Assembly (NCBI GenBank): GCA_022730295.1
Contig: DZCM01000008.1
Span: 1-45,905 of the forward strand
Reading direction: 5' to 3'
Source: Rhodanobacter sp.
GTDB lineage: Bacteria > Pseudomonadota > Gammaproteobacteria > Xanthomonadales > Rhodanobacteraceae
Length of the DNA: 45,905 nt
Below, piece after piece: positions 11,932 through 20,307 of the stretch (positions are counted from its first letter, which is position 1; every line of letters begins with the position of its first letter). Under the pieces are notes generated by a model. That model made no database searches. It had not been told where the DNA came from and was given only the letters and a program-made list of their open reading frames with translations. Position numbers and translations under genes: made by a program.

Positions 11932-13020
11932 TTACAGGACGCCGCGCTTCATCTGGTCCCGCTCGATCGACTCGAACAGGGCCTGGAAGTTGCCTTCGCC
12001 GAAGCCTTCGTTGCCCTTGCGCTGGATGATCTCGAAGAAGATCGGGCCGATGCAGTTCTGGGTGAAGATCTGCAGCAGCAGTTTCTTTTTCGTTTCCAGG
12101 TCGGCGTCGATCAGGATCTTGTTCTTCGCCAGTCGCGGCACGTCCTCGCCGTGGTTGGGCACGCGCACGTCGATCACCTCGAAGTAAGTGGCTGGCGTAT
12201 CGAGGAACTCGACGCCGGCGCCGCGCATCGCTTCCACGGTGTCGTAGATGTTGTCGGTGAACAGCGCGATGTGCTGGATACCCTCGCCCTTGTACTCGTC
12301 GAGGTATTCGTTGATCTGCGATTTGGGATCGCTGGATTCATTGAGCGGGATGCGCACCATGCCGTCCGGCGCAGTCATCGCCTTGGACACCAAGCCGGTC
12401 TTGGCGCCCTTGATGTCGAAGTAGCGGATCTCGCGGAAGTTGAACAGTCGCTCGTAATAATCGGACCACTTCGCCATCTCGCCGAAATAAAGATTGTGGG
12501 TGAGGTGGTCGATGAAGGTCAGTCCGAAGCCCTTCGGGTTGCGCGCAGCCGCCGGCACCAGCCACTCGTAATCGTCGAACACCGAGCCTTGGTCGCCGTA
12601 CTTGTCGACCAGATACAGCATGCAGCCGCCGATGCCTTCGATCACCGGCGCGTCGATCGCGCGGGTAGCAATTTTGTGGGTGACTTCGGTGGCGCCATTG
12701 GCGAGGGTGGCTTTCAGCACGTCGGCCGCGGGATGCGAAAAGCGGATCGCGAAGCCACATGCGCTGGGGCCGTGCTTGGCGGCGAAGTCGGACGCAAACG
12801 AATCCGCCTGCTCGTTCACCAACAGGTTGCAACCGCCCTGGCGGTATAGCGTGATCGCCTTGCTCTTGTGTTTCGCAACCGCAGTGAAACCCAACCGCTT
12901 GAACAATACGTGCAGTTGTTTCGGATCGGGTGCGGCGAATTCAACGAACTCGAAGCCGTCGACCCCTATCGGATTGGCGAACGTGGTGGCGTGCATACCG
13001 GTGTTGGGCTGGGCGTTCAT
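11932..13020 (-). CDS. hppD: 4-hydroxyphenylpyruvate dioxygenase
   Basis: This 362-residue enzyme converts 4-hydroxyphenylpyruvate to homogentisate, the substrate of the neighbouring HmgA. The iron ligands are visible as H172 (IDHLTHNLYFG), H250 (GIQHIALFT) and E330 (GPIFFEIIQRKG), with the conserved C-terminal GFGEGNFQALFESIE. The start at 13020 has GGAG seven bases upstream. The same frame is open further upstream, but that part does not resemble the family. The 272-bp gap to the divergent MarR gene holds two REP-like hairpins and a perfect palindrome, so regulation by that MarR protein is likely. Confidence 0.96.
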   Translation of the reverse strand: MNAQPNTGMHATTFANPIGVDGFEFVEFAAPDPKQLHVLFKRLGFTAVAKHKSKAITLYRQGGCNLLVNEQADSFASDFAAKHGPSACGFAIRFSHPAADVLKATLANGATEVTHKIATRAIDAPVIEGIGGCMLYLVDKYGDQGSVFDDYEWLVPAAARNPKGFGLTFIDHLTHNLYFGEMAKWSDYYERLFNFREIRYFDIKGAKTGLVSKAMTAPDGMVRIPLNESSDPKSQINEYLDEYKGEGIQHIALFTDNIYDTVEAMRGAGVEFLDTPATYFEVIDVRVPNHGEDVPRLAKNKILIDADLETKKKLLLQIFTQNCIGPIFFEIIQRKGNEGFGEGNFQALFESIERDQMKRGVL

Positions 13021-13044
13021 GAGTGTCTCCAAGAGCAAGCTGTT

Positions 13045-13080
13045 GTGAAAAGTCAGGCCACGGATGGCCGTTCTGGTGTC
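13045..13080. repeat. REP-like unit, copy 1
   Basis: A 36-bp unit of the form GTGAAAAGTCAGG-hairpin-GTTCTGGTG. The hairpin is GGCCA/TGGCC with a CGGA loop. A second copy lies 108 bp further on with a different but still paired stem. Confidence 0.6.
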
Positions 13081-13152
13081 GGGGGTACCAAGAGCTCGAA
13101 GTGTGCGGGTGATCCTGTCGAAACGGCGATCAAGGACGATCGCAAGAGGATG

Positions 13153-13188
13153 GTGAAAAGTCAGGGCAGGATGCCCGTTCTGGTGCCG
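13153..13188. repeat. REP-like unit, copy 2
   Basis: This is a direct repeat of 13045-13080. The stem is GGGCA/TGCCC with a GGA loop. Base changes relative to copy 1 are compensated on both arms, so the folded form appears to be maintained. Confidence 0.6.
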
Positions 13189-13256
13189 CATGGCCGAAAG
13201 CGCCGGTGCTTGCCGGCCGGCTCGGTGATGCCGCAAGCATGGATGATTGCAGTAAC

Positions 13257-13276
13257 ATAGTTTCAATTGAAACTAT
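13257..13276. promoter_or_regulatory. Perfect 20-bp palindrome, probable MarR operator
   Basis: ATAGTTTCAATTGAAACTAT is its own reverse complement. It lies 16 bp before the marR start and about 240 bp before hppD. Size and symmetry fit a dimeric MarR-family site, and the position suggests autoregulation plus possible control of the tyrosine genes. Confidence 0.75.
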
Positions 13277-13292
13277 TTGCAAGTGTCGCGCG

Positions 13293-13769
13293 ATGATCGA
13301 ACACGCCCCCATCGAACTCGAAAAATTCGTGCCGTACCAGTTGTCGATCGTGTCCAACATGGTTAGCCAGGCGATCGCGGACGAATACCAGCAGCGCTTC
13401 GCCCTGGGCACCACCGAGTGGCGGGTGATGGCGGTGCTGGCGCGCTACGACGGCGAAGGCTTGTCGGCACGCGCGGTGGCGCGCCTGACCGCGATGGACA
13501 AGGTGGCTATCAGTCGCGCCCTGGCGCGGCTGGTGGCGAGTGGCCGCGTGTTGCGGCGCGTCCATCACGGCGACAAGCGGCGCTCGGTGTTGCGCCTGTC
13601 GGCCGCGGGCTGGCGTATCCATGATGTGGTAGCGCCGCTGGCACGTCAGCGCGAGCGCGAGTTCCTGGCTCGGCTGGATGCCGAAGAACGCGAGTGGCTG
13701 GCGCGGATCCTCGACAAACTGCTCGACGGCCAAGACGGAGTGATTATTTCACCCCGTGCATCAGCTTGA
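13293..13769 (+). CDS. MarR-family transcription regulator
   Basis: This 158-residue winged helix-turn-helix repressor has an N-terminal dimerisation helix (QLSIVSNMVSQAIADEYQQ) and the core GTTEWRVMAVLARYDG. The recognition region is LTAMDKVAISRALARLVASG, and the wing is DKRRSVLRLSAAG. These are typical of MarR proteins that release DNA on binding an aromatic ligand. It is divergent from hppD, with a perfect palindrome just upstream of its own start, which suggests control of tyrosine catabolism by a pathway intermediate such as homogentisate; the ligand is inference. Its 3' end overlaps the convergent transporter gene by 26 bp. Confidence 0.9.
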   Translation: MIEHAPIELEKFVPYQLSIVSNMVSQAIADEYQQRFALGTTEWRVMAVLARYDGEGLSARAVARLTAMDKVAISRALARLVASGRVLRRVHHGDKRRSVLRLSAAGWRIHDVVAPLARQREREFLARLDAEEREWLARILDKLLDGQDGVIISPRASA

Positions 13770-15228
13770 GGATCCATGGCGCCGCAACCAGGTAGATCAC
13801 TGCGAGAACGCCGCCGCCGATCAGCAGCCACTTGAAGACTTCCGCGTACGCACCGATCCCGCCAGTGGTGGTGAACGCCGCGATTTGGCCGGCGAGGTTG
13901 TAGGACACACTGACGCCGAAGTACCAGCCGCCCATTGCAATGGCCGCTTCGTCGTGCGCGGCGAGCTTGCCGATCACGCCATAGCCGATCGGTGACAGGG
14001 CGAGTTCGCCGATGGTCGAGCCGAGGTAGCACAACAACAGCGTCCACGCCGCGACCTTGCCGCCCGGCAGTTGCAGATAGTTGATGGCGTACAGCATCAC
14101 CCCGTAGCCGAGCGCCACCAGCAACAAGCCGATGCCGAACTTGCGCGGCGTGGAGGGGTTGATGCCGCGCTTGTCGAGCCACGGCCACAGCATCGCCATG
14201 AACGGCGCGAGGGCCAGAATGTACAGCGGGTTCACCGACTGGAACAGGATGTAGTCCCACCTCACGCCGAGGATCGTGCCACCCCACAGCGGCGCTACGT
14301 AGTCGCGGGCGAAGAAATTGAGCGCGCTGGCGGAGAGCAGGCTCATGGCCCAGAACAGCACCATCGCGATGAACAACAGCAGCAACGCGATGTAGCGCTG
14401 GCCCTGTGCGCGGTCACGCCGGCGCAGGCTGCTGGCGACGAAGTAGGCCACCAACACCAGCATCAGGAAGTACACGAATGCATCCATTGCGTGGGGGTGG
14501 GCGAGCAGCCATGCGCAGGGGAATATCAGGGCCAATGTCACCAGCAGCACGAGCGGGGTCGACCACGCGCGCTTGTATCGAACCTGCTCGCCGGCACCGG
14601 GCATCGCACGCTGTTTCCATTCGAAGACCGCCGCCGCAAAAAGCGCGCCGACTGCCGCGGCCATGAAACCCCAGCGGTACCCGTAGGTCGCGCCGATCCA
14701 TGTCGCGCACACGAACGGTGCCACGAACGCGCCGAAATTGATGGCCATGTAGAACAGGGTGTACCCGGCCTCGCGCTTGGGGTCATCCTTCGCATAGTTG
14801 CGGCCGATCAACACCGTCAGCGGGATGTTGAGACCCGCGGCGAGCACGAAGAACGCCAGCGACAGCGTGAAGGCCTCGCGATTCGGCATCACCATGCCGA
14901 CGAGGCCCGCGATCACCAGCCACAGCGAGAGCCGCAAGGATTGCACTTCGCCAAGCACGTTGTCGGCGACCCAGCCGCCGAGGATTGCAGTGGCGTAGGT
15001 CATCGAACCGAATCCGGCGAACAGGAAGTTGGCCTGGTTGAGCGCCTCATCGTGGGGTAGATTGGCGAAAAAGGTTTCGGCGGCATACGGTGCGAGGAAG
15101 GCGCGGAAGCCGTAGAAAGCGAAGTTAACGCCAACCGTCACCCACAGCAGCATCCACAACATGCGCGGGTGGCCAAGGAAGGAGCCGCCCTGTGGCAGCG
15201 GATACGTCGTCTCGTCACTGGGGTGCAT
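13744..15228 (-). CDS. POT/PTR2-family oligopeptide transporter-like protein
   Basis: This 494-residue membrane protein has about 12-14 hydrophobic helices and is related to proton-coupled oligopeptide transporters. The PTR2 signature around residues 155-170 is recognisable (GYTLFYMAINFGAFVAPF), as is the early segment GFRAFLAPYAAETFF. The ExxERF motif of helix 1, which couples protons in most POTs, is replaced by a segment reading TVGVNFAFYG. Coupling or substrate may therefore differ from classic peptide symport. The first residues MHPSDETTYPLPQGGSFLGHP fit a cytosolic N-terminus. Its 3' end overlaps the convergent marR gene. Confidence 0.85.
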   Translation of the reverse strand: MHPSDETTYPLPQGGSFLGHPRMLWMLLWVTVGVNFAFYGFRAFLAPYAAETFFANLPHDEALNQANFLFAGFGSMTYATAILGGWVADNVLGEVQSLRLSLWLVIAGLVGMVMPNREAFTLSLAFFVLAAGLNIPLTVLIGRNYAKDDPKREAGYTLFYMAINFGAFVAPFVCATWIGATYGYRWGFMAAAVGALFAAAVFEWKQRAMPGAGEQVRYKRAWSTPLVLLVTLALIFPCAWLLAHPHAMDAFVYFLMLVLVAYFVASSLRRRDRAQGQRYIALLLLFIAMVLFWAMSLLSASALNFFARDYVAPLWGGTILGVRWDYILFQSVNPLYILALAPFMAMLWPWLDKRGINPSTPRKFGIGLLLVALGYGVMLYAINYLQLPGGKVAAWTLLLCYLGSTIGELALSPIGYGVIGKLAAHDEAAIAMGGWYFGVSVSYNLAGQIAAFTTTGGIGAYAEVFKWLLIGGGVLAVIYLVAAPWILKLMHGVK

Positions 15229-15336
15229 CGTCGGCCCTCATGCGGCCGACCCACGCCAGCCCCGCGCGACCATAGCGGTGCGCGCGGGATTCCGACAAGC
15301 TGCGGCGCAACAAGTGCGGTAGTTCGCCGCCGCGGG

Positions 15337-15364
15337 AAAAGCAAATCAAGAGCCTTGAGCTTTT
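15337..15364 (-). terminator. Intrinsic terminator of kynA
   Basis: On the minus strand AAAAGC-TCAAG pairs with CTTGA-(3-base bulge)-GCTTTT around a GCT loop, 7 bp after the kynA stop. The T-rich 3' arm is consistent with an intrinsic terminator. Confidence 0.65.
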
Positions 15365-15371
15365 CTTCCGC

Positions 15372-16226
15372 TCAGCCCGGCCTGAGCTCGGTGCGCACGT
15401 CCAGAAGCTCGGGGAAGAAGGTTAGGTCGAGGGCCTTTTTGAGGAAGTCGACGCCGGACGAACCGCCGGTGCCGCGGCGATGGCCGATGATGCGCTCGAC
15501 TGCTTTCATGTGGCGGAAGCGCCACAGCTGGAAATTTTCCTCGACGTCGACCAGCGTTTCGCACAGCGCGTATTCGGCCCAGTACTTTTCGGGCGACTCG
15601 TAAATCCGCGTGAAGACGGGCAGCAGCGCTGGCTGGTTGATCCAGCCCTCGCGCACGTCGCGATCGAGGATACCCTTTGGCACCGCATGCCCGCGCCGCG
15701 CCAGCCAGTGCAACACGGCGTCGTACAGGCCGGGTGCTTCCAGCGTCGCACGCAACTTCGCCTGTACCTCGGGATCATGCGCGAACACGGCCAGCATGTC
15801 GGCGTGCTTGTTGCCGAGCAGGAATTCGACGGTGCGGTACTGCGCCGACTGGAAGCCCGATGACGGCCCCAGCGCGTCGCGGAATTTCAGGTATTCGTGC
15901 GGCGTCATCGTTTCCAGCACCGCCCACTCGTTGAAGAGTTGATCCTGGATGCGTTTCACGCGCGCCAGTTTCTTCAACGCCTGTTCGGCACGGTCGGCGT
16001 CGAGGTCGGCGATGGCCGCGCCCAGTTCGTGGATCATCAACTTCAGCCACAACTCGGCGACGTGGTGCTGCACGATGAAAAGCATCTCGTCGTGATAGGG
16101 CGGGTCCGACACCGGACGTTGCGCCGCCAGCAAGGTGTCCAGTTTCAGGTAACTGGCGTAGGTCATGCGACCTTCGAGGTCGCGCTGGATGCCCGCTTCG
16201 AGTTCGCGGCGGTTGTCGTTGGTCAT
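15372..16226 (-). CDS. kynA: Tryptophan 2,3-dioxygenase
   Basis: This 284-residue haem enzyme opens the indole ring of tryptophan to N-formylkynurenine. The family is clear from [16 protein letters not shown] near the start, [23 protein letters not shown], and the C-terminal [14 protein letters not shown] followed by GTGGSSG. The axial haem ligand is the His of RHMKAVE. The start at 16226 begins [12 protein letters not shown]; the frame continues upstream, but that part is not homologous. It is divergent from pdhA across about 250 bp. No other kynurenine-pathway gene is in the window. Confidence 0.96.
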   Translation of the reverse strand: MTNDNRRELEAGIQRDLEGRMTYASYLKLDTLLAAQRPVSDPPYHDEMLFIVQHHVAELWLKLMIHELGAAIADLDADRAEQALKKLARVKRIQDQLFNEWAVLETMTPHEYLKFRDALGPSSGFQSAQYRTVEFLLGNKHADMLAVFAHDPEVQAKLRATLEAPGLYDAVLHWLARRGHAVPKGILDRDVREGWINQPALLPVFTRIYESPEKYWAEYALCETLVDVEENFQLWRFRHMKAVERIIGHRRGTGGSSGVDFLKKALDLTFFPELLDVRTELRPG

Positions 16227-16378
16227 GGCGTTGCCCCGGATGTATCCCTGCAAGCGTAACGCAGGATCGTCGGGGATGGCGCGGCATGGCGCGTTGACGC
16301 CAGTCAAACCCAGCCCTGTGCTGCATCGCACCATTCGCCGGCGTATTGCGACGGCTGTGGCCGACGCGGATCGCATGC

Positions 16379-16422
16379 GATAATGGGCGGCCTGCTTGCA
16401 TGGATTGCACGCGTTGCAAGCG
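16379..16422 (+). promoter_or_regulatory. pdhA upstream region: -10-like GATAAT and triple TTGCA repeat
   Basis: GATAAT at 16379-16384 is a good -10 hexamer, without a convincing -35. Directly after it TTGCA occurs at 16396, 16405 and 16414, spaced exactly 9 bp. The first and last also form a GCTTGCA/TGCAAGC inverted repeat. This sits in the likely 5' leader of pdhA and may be a regulator site. Confidence 0.4.
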
Positions 16423-16479
16423 CCAAGGCTGCGCGCCACGAGCGGCAGCCGCATCGAACCGACACCGCTGGAGAAGCCC

Positions 16480-17562
16480 GTGGCCATCGCCGCCAAGTTC
16501 GAAATCGAATACCTGCAATACCTCGACCCCGCCGGCAAGCCGGTCCGCAAGGATCTGCCGAAGTTCGCCGAAGACCTCGATTACATGGTCGAGTTGTACA
16601 AGCTGATGGTGTCGACCCGGGTGTTCGACACCAAGTCGATCGCGTTGCAGCGCACCGGCAAGCTTGGCACCTACGCCTCGTGCCTGGGGCACGAAGCCAC
16701 CCACGTCGGCATTGGTGCTTCGCTGAAGCCCGAAGACGTGTTCGCGCCGAGCTATCGTGAGTACGGCGCGCAGCTCTATCGCGGCGTGCGCCCGCGTGAT
16801 GTCTACATGTACTGGGGCGGCGACGAACGCGGCAACGATTACCCGAACGAACCGGCGAAGCACGACTTCGCGTGGTCGGTTCCGATTGGTACGCAGTGCC
16901 TGCATGCGGCCGGCTCGGCGCTGGCATTCAAGATTCGCAAGGAAAAACGCGTCGCGGTGTGCACCATCGGCGATGGTGGTTCCTCCAAGTCCGACTTCTA
17001 CGGTGCCATCAATGTCGCCGGTGCGCGCGACCTGCCGCTGGTGGCGGCGATCGTCAACAACCAGTGGGCGATCTCGGTGCCGCGCACAATCCAGTCCGGC
17101 GCCAAGACCCTGGCGCAGAAGGGCATCGCGGCCGGCCTGTACTGCATCCAGGTGGATGGCAACGACATCATCGCGGTGCGCAAGGCCATGGGCGACGCCG
17201 TCGAACGCGCGCGCAAGGGCGAGGGCGGCAGCGTGGTCGAGTGCGTCACTTATCGTTTGGGCGATCACACCACCGCGGATGACGCACGCCGTTACCGCGG
17301 CAAGGAAGAAGTCGAAGACGCGTGGAAGAAGGATCCGGTGGTGCGCCTGCGCACCTGGCTGGAAAGCAACAAAGCCTGGAACAAGAAGATGGAAGAAAAG
17401 TACCAGGCTGAGTGCGACGACTGGATGGACAACGAAGTAAATACGTACCTGGAAACCAAGGCGCAGCCGGTCACCGCGATGTTTGATTACACCTTCGCCG
17501 AATTGCCGGCCGACCTTGTGAAACAGCGCGACGAAGCCGTTGCGTTGGACGGGGGCCACTGA
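16480..17562 (+). CDS. pdhA: Pyruvate dehydrogenase E1 alpha subunit
   Basis: This 360-residue alpha subunit of a heterodimeric 2-oxo acid dehydrogenase E1 is most like PdhA (acetyl-transferring). The thiamine diphosphate motif GDGG...NNQWAIS is present ([13 protein letters not shown], then IVNNQW). The phosphorylation-loop-like [16 protein letters not shown] segment is conserved. The start is a GTG with GGAG at good spacing; the family N-terminus [13 protein letters not shown] begins just after it, so the upstream in-frame ATG is not favoured. pdhB follows after 1 bp and E2 after a repeat, forming an E1alpha-E1beta-E2 operon. A branched-chain 2-oxo acid role is possible, but the sequence looks pyruvate-type. 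Confidence 0.93.
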   Translation: MAIAAKFEIEYLQYLDPAGKPVRKDLPKFAEDLDYMVELYKLMVSTRVFDTKSIALQRTGKLGTYASCLGHEATHVGIGASLKPEDVFAPSYREYGAQLYRGVRPRDVYMYWGGDERGNDYPNEPAKHDFAWSVPIGTQCLHAAGSALAFKIRKEKRVAVCTIGDGGSSKSDFYGAINVAGARDLPLVAAIVNNQWAISVPRTIQSGAKTLAQKGIAAGLYCIQVDGNDIIAVRKAMGDAVERARKGEGGSVVECVTYRLGDHTTADDARRYRGKEEVEDAWKKDPVVRLRTWLESNKAWNKKMEEKYQAECDDWMDNEVNTYLETKAQPVTAMFDYTFAELPADLVKQRDEAVALDGGH

Positions 17563-17563
17563 C

Positions 17564-18544
17564 ATGGCGGCCATTACCCTGATCGAAGCCGTCACCCAAG
17601 CCCTCGCCTACGAGATGAAACACGACAAGTCGGTCGTGGTGCTGGGCGAAGACGTCGGCGTCAACGGCGGCGTGTTCCGCGCCACGCAAGGCCTGTCGGA
17701 CAAGTTCGGCGAGTGGCGCGTGTTCGACACACCGCTGGATGAAACCACCATTGCCGGCGTTACCGTGGGCCTCGCCGCGCAAGGCATGAAGCCGATTGCC
17801 GAGGCGCAGTTCGAAGGCTTCATTTATCCGATGATGGAGCAGATTTGCTGCCACGCCGCGCGCATGCGCAACCGCACGCGCGGGCGCATCACCTGCCCGG
17901 CGGTGTTTCGCGCGCCGTGGGGCGGCGGCATCCACGCACCGGAACATCATTCGGAAGCCAACGAACATTTGTTTGCGAACGTGCCGGGCCTGCGGGTGGT
18001 GTTGCCGTCATCGCCCGCACGCGCCTACGGTCTGCTGTTGGCCGCGATTCGGGATCCTGACCCGGTAGTGTTTTTCGAACCCAAGCGCATCTACCGCCAG
18101 TACAAGGAAGAGGTGCCCGACGACGGTGAAGCGCTGCCGCTGGACGTATGCTTCGTGCTGCGTGACGGCACCGACATCACCCTGGTGACCTGGGGCGCCG
18201 AGGTGAAGGAAACGCTGGAAGCAGCCGACGAACTTGCGAAGGAAGGCATCAGCGCCGAGGTGATCGACCTTGCCACGCTGACCCCGCTCGATTTCGACAC
18301 CATTGCCGAGTCGGTGCAGAAGACCGGGCGTTGCGTGATCGTGCAGGAAGCCCCGAAGACCGCCGGTTTCGGCGCCGAGATCGCGGCTCGCATCGTCGAG
18401 GAATGCCTCTACGATTTGCTGGCGCCGGTCGTACGCGTGAGCGGCTGGGACATCCACACCCCGCTGTACCGGCTTGAAATGAAACAGCTGCCCAGCACCG
18501 CGCGCATCGTGGATGCGGCGAAGCGAACGCTGGCGGCGGGGTAA
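17564..18544 (+). CDS. pdhB: Pyruvate dehydrogenase E1 beta subunit
   Basis: This 326-residue beta subunit pairs with PdhA to form the alpha2beta2 E1. Conserved segments are TLIEAVTQALAYEM, VVVLGEDVGVNGGVFRAT, RVFDTPLDETTIAGVTVG, RAPWGGGIHAPEHHSE and the C-terminal VSGWDIHTPLYRLE. It begins 1 bp after the pdhA stop with a GGGGG ribosome-site-like run upstream, so translation is probably coupled. The E2 gene follows after a 147-bp gap that is almost filled by a hairpin-rich repeat. Confidence 0.95.
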   Translation: MAAITLIEAVTQALAYEMKHDKSVVVLGEDVGVNGGVFRATQGLSDKFGEWRVFDTPLDETTIAGVTVGLAAQGMKPIAEAQFEGFIYPMMEQICCHAARMRNRTRGRITCPAVFRAPWGGGIHAPEHHSEANEHLFANVPGLRVVLPSSPARAYGLLLAAIRDPDPVVFFEPKRIYRQYKEEVPDDGEALPLDVCFVLRDGTDITLVTWGAEVKETLEAADELAKEGISAEVIDLATLTPLDFDTIAESVQKTGRCVIVQEAPKTAGFGAEIAARIVEECLYDLLAPVVRVSGWDIHTPLYRLEMKQLPSTARIVDAAKRTLAAG

Positions 18545-18555
18545 TTTGGCTTTTT

Positions 18556-18669
18556 CCTTCTCCCTCCGGGAGAAGGTGGCGCGCAGCGCCGGATGAGGGT
18601 CCGGCGGACAAGCGAGCGCCGTACAAAACCCGTACCCTCACCCCTGCCCCTCTCCCGTCGGGAGAGGGG
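18556..18669. repeat. Paired hairpin repeat between pdhB and E2
   Basis: CCTTCTCCC/GGGAGAAGG (18556-18576) and CCCCTCTCCC/GGGAGAGGGG (18647-18669) are strong hairpins. They face each other across TGAGGGT (18594-18600) and ACCCTCA (18634-18640), with a GGCGC/GCGCC stem in the left half. This is a REP-pair or BIME-like element inside the operon, ending 22 bp before the E2 start. Confidence 0.7.
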
Positions 18670-18691
18670 TTCAACGGACAAGGTAACCATC

Positions 18692-20020
18692 ATGGCCGAC
18701 AACAAGACATTCCATCTCCCCGACCTTGGCGAGGGCCTGCCCGACGCCACCATCGTCGAATGGCTGATCAAGGAAGGCGACAGCATCAAGCTGGATGCCC
18801 CGCTGGTGTCGATGGAAACCGCCAAGGCGGTGGTCGAGGTGCCCTCGCCGTTTACCGGCAAGCTGCTGAAGCAGCACGGTGCGGCGGGCGACGTGATCGT
18901 CACCGGCGCGCCGCTGGCCGAGTTCGAGCTTGATCCCAAGGGCAAGCAGCGCGCCGAGAACGCTGCGGGCGGACATCATCATGCGCCCGCTCCGGCCGCG
19001 GCACCCGCGCCAGCACCCGCCGCCGCGAAGACCGCTGATCGCGAAGACGAAGGCACCGTGGTTGGCGCGATGGTCAGCGGCAATCAGGTGATCGTCGAGC
19101 AGGCAGCCAGCGTGGGTGGCGTCAAGGCCGTACCCGCGGTGCGCGCGATGGCGCGCAAGTTGAAGGTCGATCTCACGCGCGTTGCGCCGACTGGCGCCGG
19201 TGGCGTCGTCACCATGCAGGACGTCAAGAATGCCGCGGCGAATGGCAGTGCCGCGCTCGGTGCAGCGCCGGTCGCAGCCCCCGCGGCGGTTCGCGCATTT
19301 GCGCCCGTTGTCGCGCAGCAACGCACGACCGTTTCGCAATCCGGCAAACCCATGCGCACCACGCCGCCGGGCGTGGCCGCAAGCGGCCAGCCGGAACAGT
19401 TGAAGGGCGTGCGCCGTAACATGGCGCGGGTGATGGCCGATGCGCATGCGCAGGTCGTGCAAACCACCATCGTGGACGACGCCGACCTGCACCAGTGGCT
19501 GGGCAAGCAGGACATCACGGCGCGTACCGTCCGCGCGATCGTCGCCGCGTGCAAGACCGAGCCCGCGTTGAACGCGTGGTTCGACGGCAAGAACCTCACC
19601 CTCACCAAACATCCGCACGTTGATCTTGGCATTGCCGTCGACACGCCGGACGGTTTGTTCGTGCCGGCATTGCGCAACGCCGACATGCTGGACGCCCGCG
19701 GCGTGCGCGAAGGCATCAACCGCCTGCGCGCGCAGGTCGAGGATCGCTCGATCCCGGCTTCGGAGCTTTCCGGTTACACCATCAGCCTGTCCAACTTCGG
19801 CATGTTCGCCGGCCGCTACGGCACGGTTGTGGTGGTGCCGCCGTGCGTCGCCATCGTCGGTGTCGGCAAGCTTTCGCACGATGTGGTGGCGGTGATTGGC
19901 GGCATTGAAGTACACCGGCGTCTGCCGATTTCGCTCACCTTCGATCACCGCGCGGCTACGGGTGGAGAGGCCGCGCGCTTCCTGAAGGCGATCCTCGACG
20001 ACCTCGCGCTGCCGCAGTAG
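18692..20020 (+). CDS. Dihydrolipoamide acyltransferase (E2) of 2-oxo acid dehydrogenase complex
   Basis: This 442-residue E2 carries acyl groups between E1 and CoA and forms the complex core. One lipoyl domain lies at residues 1-78, with the lipoylated lysine predicted at K45 in METAK. A His/Ala/Pro linker follows (about 90-125), then an E3-binding domain near 148-180 (VPAVRAMARKLKVDL), another linker, and the catalytic domain from about residue 235. The catalytic histidine is H419 in FDHRAATGG. The usual HxxxDG reads HRAATG, with Thr423 in place of Asp. The start has AAGG upstream. A perfect hairpin overlaps the stop. It belongs to the pdhA-pdhB operon. Confidence 0.93.
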   Translation: MADNKTFHLPDLGEGLPDATIVEWLIKEGDSIKLDAPLVSMETAKAVVEVPSPFTGKLLKQHGAAGDVIVTGAPLAEFELDPKGKQRAENAAGGHHHAPAPAAAPAPAPAAAKTADREDEGTVVGAMVSGNQVIVEQAASVGGVKAVPAVRAMARKLKVDLTRVAPTGAGGVVTMQDVKNAAANGSAALGAAPVAAPAAVRAFAPVVAQQRTTVSQSGKPMRTTPPGVAASGQPEQLKGVRRNMARVMADAHAQVVQTTIVDDADLHQWLGKQDITARTVRAIVAACKTEPALNAWFDGKNLTLTKHPHVDLGIAVDTPDGLFVPALRNADMLDARGVREGINRLRAQVEDRSIPASELSGYTISLSNFGMFAGRYGTVVVVPPCVAIVGVGKLSHDVVAVIGGIEVHRRLPISLTFDHRAATGGEAARFLKAILDDLALPQ

Positions 20021-20027
20021 CGGCAGC
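20008..20027 (+). terminator. Hairpin over the E2 stop codon
   Basis: GCTGCCGC (20008-20015) and GCGGCAGC (20020-20027) form an 8-bp perfect stem with loop AGTA that includes the TAG stop. The tail is only weakly T-rich (CTGCTTTCTG), so termination strength is uncertain. Confidence 0.5.
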
Positions 20028-20307
20028 CTGCTTTCTGCCTGAACCGGCGCAGCGTCCCCCCAGGGCGATTTGTTGGTGTGCGCCCGGGTGCATGTTCACG
20101 TAGCGTGTCGACATTGCCTGTCGATGGGTGGTTGTGGCTTGGCTTGAATCTGGAGCGCCGGAGGAACGATCCCGAGGCGACCCGCATCGGCGCGCGCATC
20201 CGGTGTCTGGCTTTCGGCCCAGCGGCGATCACGCGCGGGTTGACGAGCAGATTGACTGGCGACCGTGCCTGCGGCTTGGGTGCGACTGGTTTCCGGCCTG
20301 TCGCGGA
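20028..20307. other. Gene-free gap at the start of the fluoride island
   Basis: This 280-bp stretch lies between two convergent genes. Reading frames on both strands are out of character, and I see no RNA gene, repeat or attachment site. It marks the junction between the housekeeping block and the fluoride-responsive block. Confidence 0.5.
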
